Positions 33,005-44,600 of a stretch of 64,000 nucleotides of DNA are shown in pieces. The stretch covers positions 2,252,001 through 2,316,000 of the forward strand of contig OX345636.1 in NCBI GenBank assembly GCA_947044365.1. The letters are read 5' to 3'. The notes beneath the pieces are model-generated. The model searched no databases. It saw nothing but the letters and a program-made list of their open reading frames with translations, and was not told the DNA's origin. Source of the DNA: Petrosia ficiformis (Eukaryota; Porifera; Demospongiae; Haplosclerida; Petrosiidae). Both the position numbers and the translations under genes were made by a program. Positions within the stretch are counted from its first letter, which is position 1; each line of letters begins with the position of its first letter.

Positions 33005-33972
33005 TTCATTAATTAGTTATGCAAAATTTTGCGTGCCTATACATTTTCTGCCCAATCAACACGCTTCATCATGTGTCTAATACAAACCATCCTTTTGTCT
33101 AATATGAACCATCCTCTCAGTTTTGATGTGGAAGCACTGTGTTATATTAAAATGGTGGTGTGGTAGAGTAGTATCGGTATTGGTGTCAATACATAGACAT
33201 TGCTCAACACCAGAAATTTCAGATGTGGTATTGAAGTATTCAGTACTTGATTGTTGTATCGCTCATCACTAATGCCTGAGCAGCAGGAAGAAAGCTGCTT
33301 GTAGCTTATGTGGAAACTGGTACATTTAGCTGCTGTATTGGATGAAAGGCATTCCTAAATTAAGTTGTACTATTGATACGTCGATAATAGCTATGATAGC
33401 TGATAATTAAAATAATAGACTGTTGTGTTTCAGGAATGAGAGTGTCTACTGAATGCCAATCATCACACTGTGCTGCAATTTTGTAGGGATATGTTTTTTT
33501 CTCCATATATCTTGTTGTTTTACTTTCTCTTTGTTTCTAATTGAAAGTAGTGATCTACTAGCCATTAGGAATATAATGGTTGTTATTACATCCCGTTATA
33601 AGAATAATTAAATTAAGATGATACTGAACTGTCCGTGTACAAATCATTCAGTAGAATAACTGAATGTGCGAAAGTGCTTCTACACTGCATATCATCACTT
33701 CCACAAATAGCAAATTTGTAAACCCACATGATACTGAACTGTCCATGTACAAATCGTTAGTATAACTGAATGTGTTAGTTGATCACTCTCAGATAAGAAA
33801 TGCTATCACAATTATGCCACTAATTCATTGTAAAATAATAAATGAAATGAAAATACTCTTTGCATTATTATTTATAATTGTAGTATTTCAGTGTCATAAA
33901 CTTCAAAAAATGTTAGCACATTTACAAATAAAATAAAATAAAAGGAACTTTAGCTATAATTACAGCAGGACT
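33005..33972. other. non-coding spacer with a short tandem duplication
   Basis: GATACTGAACTGTCC-TGTACAAATC followed by AACTGAATGTG occurs at about 33620-33672 and again at 33730-33775, period about 110 bp. Nothing else supported. Confidence 0.5.
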
Positions 33973-36900
33973 TTAAAATTGAGTTTTGAAAAAAACAAAG
34001 TTTGGCCTTGAAATATATTTAGCAATGGTTTCTGGGATGTCCAAAAAATCTACCACTTTTTTGGCAAGAGGTTTCTTTCCAAGATCATCCAGTGCTTTTA
34101 CAACAACTTCCCATGTCACTTCTCTTGTTTCACTTTCAGCCCAAAAGGTAAGAACTGTTTCCAGCTTACTCTCATCAGATAGCAAACTATCATGGCGTAA
34201 AGTAGTACGATAATTCATGGAAACCTTAAGTTGACCTGCAACTTCAAACCAATGGGCAGAGATATCATTGCTTATTAAAGTGAAGACATCTCCTACATCT
34301 GGCGGCTTCTGAAGTATATCTTTGATTGTTGTAAAAATATACAATTTACACATTACATATATTGTAATATATTTTAGTAATTTTTATATTATATTATTAT
34401 TCAGTTGTGGTATATTGAAATGATTGTATTTGCAAACCTGCCATATTCTTTACTACAGGCTTCCTTTTTGGCCGTTGTTGATCTAGGCAGAATAAAATTT
34501 ATTAAGATGAATAAGAAATTACAGAGAAAATGTATGTGTAAATACCGTAATTGGGGAAATTAATGCGCTGTTAAAATAATGTGAAGTGCCCAAAATTTAG
34601 GCATTAAAATATTAATGCTTGTTTAAATAATGCGGACACACACACACACAAACACAGGCACAATGTAATGTAGTGACTTCTCTTGTGACAGCATCTGGTA
34701 GCTCAGCTTTGTTACTAGTAGGAAGAGACTGCTTCTTGAAATACTTGAATAACGTAGCCATTTCTCTCAATCGATCGAACTAGAAGTGCTAAAACATGCA
34801 GCACTGATTTAACATGTGCGATATAAATTAACGCGTGGAAAAGAAATATTTTCTTAATAATGCGGAAGCCAGTTTACTCGTATTTATAAGACAGTCGCAT
34901 TATTTTCCCCAATTGCGGTTTGATGTTTGGTTGGCCAGTATGATCATTTCTCACATCTGGGAGCTGTCTGAGAGATTTCTATTTTGCTCATATAACAATC
35001 TTCTGAGTGTACATGACGTGGCTACCTCATAAATGCAATATATGTGTATTGCATAGAAAATAGTATCCATTTACCAGTGAATTGTATATTACATGATTGA
35101 TGTGTCAGTTTTGCTATATATGTGCTTCCTGATTGAAGCTCTCGAAACCAATCACTTTAAACATAGAATATATACCTACACCATGGTTACTGGAAACACA
35201 CTCAGTAATAAGTACAACTACCATTTGTATTTCCAAAAAAAACCTGAGTATAGGTATAATTTTGTTGTAAGTATTATACAGCTCTGCTTAATCTTAGATC
35301 TAAAGGATGCTTTTACATGTATGCCCATGTATTATTATGCAAAAGCATAGATTACATTGCAAAGTGTCTCATGATTTATTAACACAACAACTGCCTTGTT
35401 GGATTTGAATAATTAAAGATTAATAAAATCATTTTCAATAACAATGAAAGAAAGATATAGGGACACCAAAACCCCAAAAGTATGCGAACAAGGTTGGGTG
35501 GTTAATGTAGGACCAAAAATTAAACAATCCACTTTCATACAACTATACATAAGTACTTTTCACTGCTATAAAGCAAGAGCAATACTTATGTAGGGTTATA
35601 TGTAAGTGTTTTGTTTAATTTTGGGTCCTACATTAACCTCCTGAAAATGATTAACTACTCTTTGGGTTTTGATGTCCCTACATCATTCATTTTTATTGAA
35701 AACATTTTTTTATTATTCTTGTTTTTATTGTTTTTTTTTTGCTGAATAGTGGATAATTTGTGAATATTTTTTGTGGACTGCAGGAACACCGGGTAAATTA
35801 TACGAAATCATACAATCATAATTGCAATAACACCTCAATTTTTTACAGCATAATAATTGTACGATTACAAAGCTTGTTCATCATTGACAGTCAGTCTTTT
35901 TAGAAATCAGTTATTTATGAATTGACTCTTTATAATGCCTATTTTTCATTTCACTTACAGGATTGTCTGCAGTTGTACTGTTAATGGGGTTCAAAAAGGT
36001 CTGCCCACGAAATTTAAGGATTCAGTGACCCCGCACATGCAAATTGGTGGGTAGCTGAGACATTTCCCTTGCCGATATCATGGATGTAGCTGATGCCAAC
36101 ATGCAGCGGATCGTTTTGTTTGCCCTAGTTGCAGTCAAAAGAAAGAGAACAGTGCATTTGAATTAGTCCTACAAAGTGCTTGGGGACTTTGAGTCCCAGT
36201 ATAAGCAAGTTGGTAGAAGCAGTACTCTGTGTCAGAAAGGGGGCCAAGTTTGGTGTAGAAGAGTGAACAGTGGCCAAACTAAATGCAGCAGAGATGCCAG
36301 TGTTGGAAATGGGAAAGAGTATTGAAAAACAAACTCAGTCCTCTAAAGATTAGTAATTGTTATACTCATTATTATAACATGCAGTATGCTGTGCAAGAGA
36401 TTAATTAAGCGATTGGTTCTGTCTGTCTGTCAGTCTGTCATACAAAAAAAATCTGAATAGAACTTTAGACTGCTTTAAACATCTTTTAAACAATCAGAAA
36501 GCTCTACAATAAATGCATGACAACATATGAGTACCTTTCAGTGGTTAAAACAGTTCAAAGACACAGCAATCGCCCTCTTCTCCTATTATCGATTTAGAAT
36601 AAGTCCTCCATTTTCCAGCAGTCACTCCCAATTTTCATAAAATGTATATTTATATTTATATTAGTGATTGGTTGTGTCAGTCAGTCAGTATTGCACGTGG
36701 TATGTGTTCTAGGAACATCTAGTTATAAGAATGTATTTGTTCACGAATTTTATTACTATACTCAACATAACAAGCATCTTCCTTTTAGTAACATCTTCTA
36801 TATTCTAAAGACACACATGCATTGCGCAATTATAGGGTCCAATTTGAGATTGATTCTCTGATGTCCTTGAGACTTTCTTGTTTCATATGGTACATGAAGA

Positions 36901-39900
36901 TGTAATCTCAGTAATTGTAGGCAAGAATCGAACTGGAAATGTGCTAGGAGGATTGTGATAGTTCAACAAACAAAAAAAAATGATTTGTCTGGAAATAATA
37001 ATATGAATGATCATGATGAAGAATGAAGATTATGCCACTTTTGCAACTCGCTGGTTCTCTACCTTAACGACAATCTTTGGCTATCCAGATGGTTTTGGCA
37101 GTCATAAAAACACAAGGTATGTGTGCATTAAGACTTATCTCTATGATGTTAGCAGAGATATCAGTTCATCACTTGCATATATATGTGGGCCATTTTTTCT
37201 GTGCCATCTCTAGCTACAAAGGGAGTACTACCATACTCTGATAATGCTGATGAGTTCTGACAAAATTGAAGCATGTGTACGAGAAATATTACATTTCAAC
37301 ATTGTGAAGCTTTTTCATGGAGATGAAAGCTTTCATAACATATGAAATAGCTAAATCTTTTGGAAGTCAAACTGGGAATGTAGTGAATATAATTATGCTT
37401 CTTCACTTCGAGTTTAGCATACATTTACTTTGAACTATGACACTTGTTATTATCATGTGCTAAACAACACTCTCTACTATTATTTACCTCATATCTATAG
37501 TTATAATAGGAGTGCATATGTACCTTTGTTGGGTTCTTGTACAGTCTCCTTTGGATCGGCTATAATGAAATAGTTCTTTATAATAACTATGTTATACATA
37601 AATGATCATAATACATAATTGCATTTGGTATATATTATAATTATGTGCATAATTATGATTTACACTCACTATCTGGTTCGTCCACACCTCTCTGAAAGAA
37701 TGTGTAAAAATAGTTTTATAATAATTATCTTATGTTATGAATGAAGTTTTATGAAATTATATTGTGTACTTATTCTAATATAGCAAGAGTGTAGACAGCG
37801 TTTTAAAAGTGGGTGTTAGGAGGAGCTGAATAAGTATCATTAATATTTACTTCATAATAAATATTAATAGATAATATAGACACAGGAAGATGTTAGTGCT
37901 CTTCTATTTTTGTTTATATGATAAGGTTGTATAGCTGCAGTGAATGACAAGTTCTTTCATTACATCAGTACATACCACACTGCAGTTGGTCACTTGTTGT
38001 AAAACCTATACAACTGTCTTATTATAGTCAATAATTATAGGCAGAGATCATAAAGTGTGTGATCATTGCCAGACTGAATGATATACAAACACTTTATTTT
38101 TGTGCTGTTTTTTCCTGGCAGTCCAAAGCTTGATATCAGAATTTCTGTATCATTCCTGAAAGTTTTTCTCTACCTGTGCTAGATAAACCATGTAGAACAA
38201 ATGTATGAGTAAGATTGAAGAATATTTGGAATGTCAAAAGTGCCTTATGATGAGACCACCCATGCTTTAAGTTCAAATTTATCATGAATATTAATTTATA
38301 TTTTTACAGTGTGAGTAATACATGCAAAACCTGAGAGAAGAAAATCAAGTATTTGAGTGTGTACAAAATGGCTGACTGTGGTTTGCTTTCTGACTTTTCG
38401 TTTCAGCATTGTGCACTAACGTTTGCCTGGAACCCTGAAAGCAGATCTCAGAATGCAAACAGCTAAATTCAGAAAAAAACATCACAGTTTGGCCACATAT
38501 GTCAACTGTTAGTGAAGCTCCTACCCCTTTTCCTTGTCTACACTCATGCTAGGCATTCTCGTCTAACCAACTGCAAATTAAAATCACAAATCCTTCCATT
38601 TTATAGTTTCAATGTTTTTCACTCAAACTATATATATATCCTACCTTGAATTCCAGTATGGCTTTGATACATTCATCCTTTTTTTGTAAAACAGCAATCT
38701 CCAAGGGAGACATTCCTTCCTGCAGTGAGATTAATTAGTGTGAACAAAATTGTATGTTAATAACTGCCGAGTGTTCTTCATCGTTAAACACTAGTTTAAT
38801 TATCACAAATTTCGCAAATAAGCAACTTTATTCACATTTGGAATAAAGTAATAATTACGTAATAATTCCTTCAGTATAATATTTCAAAGTGAAGGTGATT
38901 GTCAGAGAAGAAGCCTGAAAAAATTTCTCTCATCCAGGTTAAGAACAGAGTCAGCAGCTGAGTCAGTGCCAGCTAAATTTAGAAGTTACTATATCTTTTT
39001 ATCATAACTGTGATCACTTCTATTTCATAATAGAAACTATACACTGCAACTACAGTACTAGTACATATTTCACAAAATGAGATACATTTTCATTCAAGAA
39101 TAGTTCTGGTATTAGGAATATATAGTGTAGCAAGTGAGACCTTAATTTGTCACTTCACCTGTCACAGAGTGTCAAAATTTTCTTTTGTATATATTGCAAA
39201 TCATGCAAGGGTGTTCTATAAACACTAGTTAGGTTCTAGAAGCTGGTATTTGACATTAAAAAAGAGTTTTATGAAATTCTATTGAATCGACTGATAACAT
39301 AACTATTAGCTAAGGGGATGTCCATATTTGCATGTTTATATATGATTGCTGAATTTAATAATTGAATGCAGACAATAACACACAAAATGATTAAATTTAT
39401 TATACCTATTTCCCATATAATTACCTTATTGCGAGCTGATGAAGATATTCCCTTCTGAAGGAATAGTTTAACTGTTTCAGGATGTCCATACCTACAAGCT
39501 ATGTGTAGGGCTGTGTCCATTTTCTATTTAAGAATAAAGGAAAGGATTATAAAGTTCATGTATTCATTCTGACGATCATATTTGTGAACAGATGTGAATT
39601 TGAAGAAACGTGTTATGATAAAAGATTGATGGATGTGGATTCTTCAATGCCCCATTCACTAATTTAGGTTTGCCGCAAGTATCACAATATTTCCTCTAAA
39701 CAATCACTGTCAGTGCAGTGTATTCACTTGAGAAACACATGAAACAATATCAATAATCCCTGCTAAAATTAATGCTATAAGTAGATAATTGGTATTTGAT
39801 TAATGTACACAGCAATGCATCATACATATTTACATAGCAAACATGGAACTACTAAACACAACTAGACACAAAATAAAGTGCAGGAAATTGCTAACTTCAG

Positions 39901-42900
39901 GTGGTCATATGAACGTGACCCAAACCTGACCAAGGAGTATATTATTATTATAATATTCATAGTATAGTTGATGTTAGAAAAAGGATGTAATGCCCCATAT
40001 CTAGGTATATCTACCAATTATTTGCTTGCTTAATTCTCTACTGTGACAAAATGCTAAAATTCCAAATTTAATTTATAATAGAATCTATATGCAATTTATG
40101 GTAGGTTGTGATCTTCACTGAATAAACTTGCAGTATGTTATTTAATGTACTGATATAATTTATGGTCTTTCGGGACATGATAACTTCACTCATATTAATT
40201 TTCCATATACACATCAATTAACTGTGTATAATAATGTATCAAAATTGAAGTTAACTTTCAGAACTCCAATCGGTGAACCTGCTAAACTTATTGAACAAAC
40301 AAAGCCATTGACATAACAATATTATAATCTTGTTTATAATAATTAGGCAAAATGAAACTATAATTGTTGAGTACACATACCTTGGTTGCACTAAGATAAT
40401 GTCTTGGCTTTTTCAGTAATAACAACTTAATGATGTCATTCCTTCCAATAGAACTTGCAAAATGAATTGGACGCCATCCATTCTAAATAAATTATTATAA
40501 TTATGAAATCAATGTTTATTTTTATTAGATAATAGCTATAGGAAGGCACATTGCCTTTAAAATACTTGCAACAATAATAACCACATTCTTAAAACCCTGA
40601 ATCTAATCAAATATTGTTTTGTAAACGATTATGCACACATAAGATGTGTAATACACATAGATATGCATGTTGGTTAGGAACACACATCATTAAATATTAA
40701 TCAGGATCCAAGGAAAAGTGCAACTTACCTGCACTACTAGTGCAACGTACCTATGGTGACTGGTAACTCTGGATAATGACATCAGGGCAAATATATGTTT
40801 TTTTATATATGAGCTAATGATATGAATGCCAAGTGTTGAACTGTTCATTTAACTTATGTACATTATTAAGTATTTGCTTCAGTTTATTACCATTCACAAT
40901 ATGGAAGTTCTATTTAATCTGTTGTAAAGCCTCAAAGGGTATATATTTTCATGAAATCATGCATACATCTTTAAATACTTGCAAAAATGCCCAAATCAAA
41001 GATGATAAAGATCCAAAAAACAATAAAATTCTCAGTACTATATATATAATTTACAAATGCACAAACTTAGCGAAATAGAATAATCATAAAAGTTTCTATT
41101 CATACATAATATGTCATAGGGTGTTGGATGACATTACTAACAGCTAAAGTAAAATGTTGCAAAAATTGATGAATCTAATTATTTGCTCCACAGAAATACA
41201 TATGGAATGTAGTTGATATTTAGAGCATTGTATTTGTCATTATTAATATATAACTCTCACATCATCCTGAAGATACATGTCAGCATCTAAGTCTAGAAGA
41301 TATTCTACAATTTCTTTACAACCACTGCTAGCCGCAGCATGAAATGCAGATTGATTTAGCTGTATAGAGTGAAATCAAATATATATAGTAATTATAATAA
41401 TGATTTATATAAATATGTAATAATATTATAAAGCATGTTAGGGGCTAGGTGTAATGATTAAAAATATACCACTTGCTGTGGAGAAGGTTTATGCAGATAT
41501 AACCTTGGACCTCGTGTCCTATGTACATAAAAAGTATAAAATTATTACATTAATATAAAATTATAATGTTGCTAATTTTATAACAATGTACATATTACAT
41601 AATCATAATTATAACATTTATTATAATTACATTTTTATAATAATTATTATATACTTATAATTATACATATCATAGCTATGTATTATATAGTGTTATTTTT
41701 GTTAACTGTAGGCCTAAATTTCAGTAAGGTATTTTAAACTAAACTACCACTAAGTTATTAGTCTACTATAATACATAACTGACTATAATAGACGTTGGCC
41801 AATAATGGTACTTTCAATTAGTTAACTAAAACTAAAACCTTTTTAGTGAGAATAATAGTTATTCTTTTATTTACATCTATAACTAAAAGTGGGCATTATC
41901 ATTATACTAAACACATTGTAAAAATAGAATTGTTAACCCTTAGAGGACTGTGCTTGTTTTTCAAAATTCTTCCCATTTCCCACACTGGTGACTCTATTGC
42001 ATACATTTTGGCTACCGTTCACTTTCTCTTCCCCAAACCTGGCTCCTTTTCTGACATGGAGTACTACTTCTACCAACTTGCTTACCGGGACTCGAACGTC
42101 TCCAACCGCTTCATAGGATTAAATTAAATGCACTGCTCTCCCTCTTTTGACTGGAACTGCGGCAAACAAAATGACCCCACTGCATGGTGGCACCAGCTAC
42201 ACCCACGATTTCCAGTTTTACAGCAAAGGAAATACCTCAAGTGCCACCAGAACGCATGGGTGGGGTCATTTTGAAACAGCAAATTGCGTGGGCACTTTTG
42301 AACCCCAAGTAATGAGGGGGACACCCCCTTTAAAATTCCCCTCGTAGTTGTTATTTAGGACAAAGGGCGGCTGAAAAACCATCAACATTTTTAGCCATTC
42401 TCATGGGCTTGTGCCTGACGCCAATTACAAGTATTTGGAGAGCTTCGTAAAGCTATATAGGAACACAATTAGTTGATTGTTCAGGATACATACATCTAAC
42501 ACAATAGTTACTTTGTTCTAATTATATTAAAATACGTAAAAAATATATGTACCTATTATAATCAATTATCATGCCTAATATGTCACATTAGATGCAGGTT
42601 TGGCAACCTAAAATGGCTTAATTAAAATAAATATTCTAATTTGTACATCCATAAGATATATTACAATTATTCGATTATCATTACAGTATATTCATAACAA
42701 CCTACACCAATAAATTTGTGCAATTTTATTTTTGCAGTGCAACACTATTGTCTATACAATTATATTTATATTATTATGTACATATATATAGCTATTAATA
42801 TAATTATTAAAGAAACTTATTTGTTAAATGAAAGAGTATGTAGGGCAATGCAGTACAAAACAATTGGAGTACCTCCTCAGAATTCTTCCAATTCCAAATT

Positions 42901-43784
42901 TTAAGTTTCTTTCCTTTTTTAACAACCGATTTAACTTTCTCAAGTTGTCCCAGTTTACAAGCTTTGAACAATTCTTTGCCCTAGAGTAGCAATGATATTG
43001 ACAGTAATAGTTATACAACAAGCTAAGAATTATGACATGTACTACGTTTTATTTGTAGTGATAAAAAAATCAAGAGGAACACATTCAGGAAGATCACTTC
43101 TATCAGTTAATTTTATTGTCAAAAAGATGTTACTCCATCTAATCGTGAATATTGTTATTATTATTTATTCTACATCTGTGTTAAAAACCAAGATAGCTAA
43201 TGAACAAACGATACATGATTTTACTAAGAATTTGTGTTTACTTTGAAGATGAGGCAGAAAGAAGTAGTAGCTGGCTTTTCACAGGAATTGATGCACTCGC
43301 TTGCCTATAGACCAGATTTGGGAAGTCTCTCCATTCCCCACAATTTATGATCGTTATTCCAGGAACGTCATATGTATTTTAAAAAGACAAAAGAGTAACA
43401 AAAAGTCAAAAGCAAAACAAAAAAAAAAGCTGCTTTCGTCTTACGAGTAATAACGATATTCATAGAATCACAGTTTACATGTAGTCTAATTTTCATACCA
43501 ACACCTGAGGCCAAATTAATTAAGCTACAGAAGGGAGAGGCTGATTCACCAGACTACTAACTTACTGCAATTTAAAACACTTGCCTTGCTTTTTCCGGGA
43601 GATAACGAAGTATGTTTTTGATATCTATGGCTTTTTTAGATGGTGAAAAGTCACTGCTATTAAATGATGACGTTATACAGGTTAATAGAGACGTGGCATT
43701 GTCCGTGGTAATACTATGCTTATAAAATATGAGAGTTATATAACCCATTTTAATTAGAGTTGCAAAAAGACGTATTGATCTCAC
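33973..43784 (-). CDS. ankyrin-repeat and Death-domain protein
   Basis: Minus-strand exons join in phase: 43784-43581, 42980-42873, 41359-41261, 40482-40381, 39523-39425, 38719-38645, 37691-37670, 37559-37524, 34482-34438, 34319-33973. The ankyrin exons are 99, 102 and 99 nt with phase-0 borders: SAFHAAASSGCKEIVEYLLD, NGWRPIHFASSIGRNDIIKL, DTALHIACRYGHPETVKLFL, then a partial repeat SPLEIAVLQKKDECIKAIL; the preceding exon (ELFKACKLGQLEKVKSVV) is a degenerate capping repeat. A basic linker (QQRPKRKPVVK) leads to a Death domain (HWFEVAGQLKVSMNYRTTLR, ETVLTFWAE, TREVTWEVVVKALDDLGKKP) and a stop at 33973. Death domains form homotypic signalling assemblies in apoptosis or innate immunity, ankyrins bind partners. 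The 5' end is uncertain: the donor of the first listed exon is weak (CAA then GTGTTT) and upstream exons are not found. Confidence 0.85.
35425..35710. mobile_element. foldback element, arms about 125 bp, copy 1
   Basis: TTTTCAATAACAATGAAAG at the left is mirrored by CATTTTTATTGAAAA at the right. The arms continue through GTAGGACCAAAAATTAAACAA and its inverse GTTTAATTTTGGGTCCTAC, meeting near ACATAAGTACTTTT. It lies in the long intron 34483-37523 of the ankyrin/Death gene. The copy at 63165-63447 is more perfectly paired. Confidence 0.85.
35711..36990. repeat. dispersed repeat downstream of the foldback, copy A
   Basis: Sequence after the foldback (TTATTATTCTTGTTT to TTTCACTTACAGGATTGTCTGC, about 35711-35975) matches 63448-63640. 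GATTGGTTGTGTCAGTCAG at 36664 and the block near 36390-36630 match 61210-61450. The block at 36850-36990 ending GTGATAGTTCAACAAACAAA matches 63855-64000. Together these imply a larger repeat, here with a MITE inserted (35981-36350). Confidence 0.7.
35981..36350 (+). mobile_element. piggyBac-type MITE, copy 4, 5'-truncated
   Basis: Begins mid-element at TTAATGGGGTTCAAAAAGG and continues through GCATTTGAATTAGTCCTAC and AGTGTTGGAAATGGGAAAGAG to a degenerate end CTCTAAAGATTA near 36350. Confidence 0.65.
41937..42465 (-). mobile_element. piggyBac-type MITE, copy 5
   Basis: The left end here is TTAA (41933-41936) then CCCTTAGAGGACTGTGCTTG. The interior runs in the reverse of copy 1 (CTTCCCATTTCCCACACTGG through ACAAGTATTTGGAGAGCTTC). 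The sequence after the right end, AATTAGTTGATTGTTCAGGATACAT, matches the host sequence beside copy 2. It lies in the intron between ankyrin exons 42873 and 41359. Confidence 0.75.
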
Positions 43785-43821
43785 CTGTAGAGTGAAAATT
43801 CAATGTTGGTGTAGACTATAG

Positions 43822-43862
43822 TCTGACAAGCCAGACCATTGTGGAGAGTCTGGCTTGTCAGA
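43822..43862. repeat. short hairpin, 15-bp perfect arms
   Basis: TCTGACAAGCCAGAC pairs with GTCTGGCTTGTCAGA across an 11-base loop. A diverged relative (TCTGACAAACCAGATC ... AGCTTGTCAG) lies at about 58610-58650. Probably a tiny foldback repeat. Confidence 0.7.
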
Positions 43863-43929
43863 GTATGTTTGTGCTATATAACTGCAGTCATCCAATTAAA
43901 TAACTTTTAATTCCCATTGATGTCTTCTG

Positions 43930-44204
43930 AGGTCATGCATATCAACGGCTGTATTTTTGAAGTCCTTTGATATTTTTCAACCCGAACACGAAGCTATACA
44001 CGTAACCTTTCTAAAGTTATAAGTGATCGCATTAACAAATACAAATGGGGTGTTGGCACTGACCAATACACTTGCTGCTTTCTTACAAGTAATGAAGCAA
44101 AATTATGTCGAAGCAGACAAAATTGGCTGCGTTTTTGTGAAAGCCAGAGAATAGAAGAAACTCAAACTGCTCATCTATCTTCTGAAGATGAGTCTGGCTC
44201 TGAT
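43930..44204 (+). CDS. possible plus-strand exon, unrecognised
   Basis: One frame is open and ends at a GTAAGA donor: KSFDIFSTRTRSYTRNLSKV, ISDRINKYKWGVGTDQYTCC, FLTSNEAKLCRSRQNWLRFC, then an acidic SSEDESGSD. Composition (Cys, Trp, Arg with an acidic tail) looks coding rather than random for such AT-rich DNA. No acceptor, partner exon or family was recognised, so this may be a remnant of a mobile gene. Confidence 0.3.
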
Positions 44205-44339
44205 GTAAGAGAAAACCATATATATATAACACTAGTGCTGTTGCAAATTCTAGACCATACATCATGATATATACATCATATTGTTGTAATAACAATTTAA
44301 TTTTGAATACAAAAATTATTTGAGTATACATTGTTGGCA

Positions 44340-44600
44340 TTTTACAATTCGAGCCCTGTCTACAACTTGGTTAGAAAGTGCTATGTTTAACCAACTAAGT
44401 CAGAAGTGTTGTGTAAAATGTGGATGCTATGCAGGTAAGTAAATCTGTGGGTGTTGCCCTTTGGACCAATGAACTTTCAAGCACTCACTTTGCTATGTTC
44501 CTGCTAGCAAAGCATAATTTTTATACCTATGGATTTCTTCTTTCCAGCAAAGTAAGGTTTGAAACTCCAGTTTTATAAAACGTGAGAGTTATTGAGGTTA
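44340..44600 (-). pseudogene. decayed copy of an ankyrin/Death-type upstream exon
   Basis: Read on the minus strand, the segment LLCWKEEIH...KNYALLAGT near 44500-44560 aligns with the KKAIDIKNILRYLPEKARQ part of the exon at 43581-43784 and with minus-strand copies near 50370, 50550 and 50970. The flank (GTAAGTAAATCTGTGGG, CTTTGGACCAATGAACTTTC) closely matches 50450-50510, so a larger block was duplicated. Frames are broken. Confidence 0.4.

Noticed and set aside
37007..37213. 68-codon plus frame near the dispersed repeat
   Set aside because: On the opposite strand within an intron, without splice support or family.
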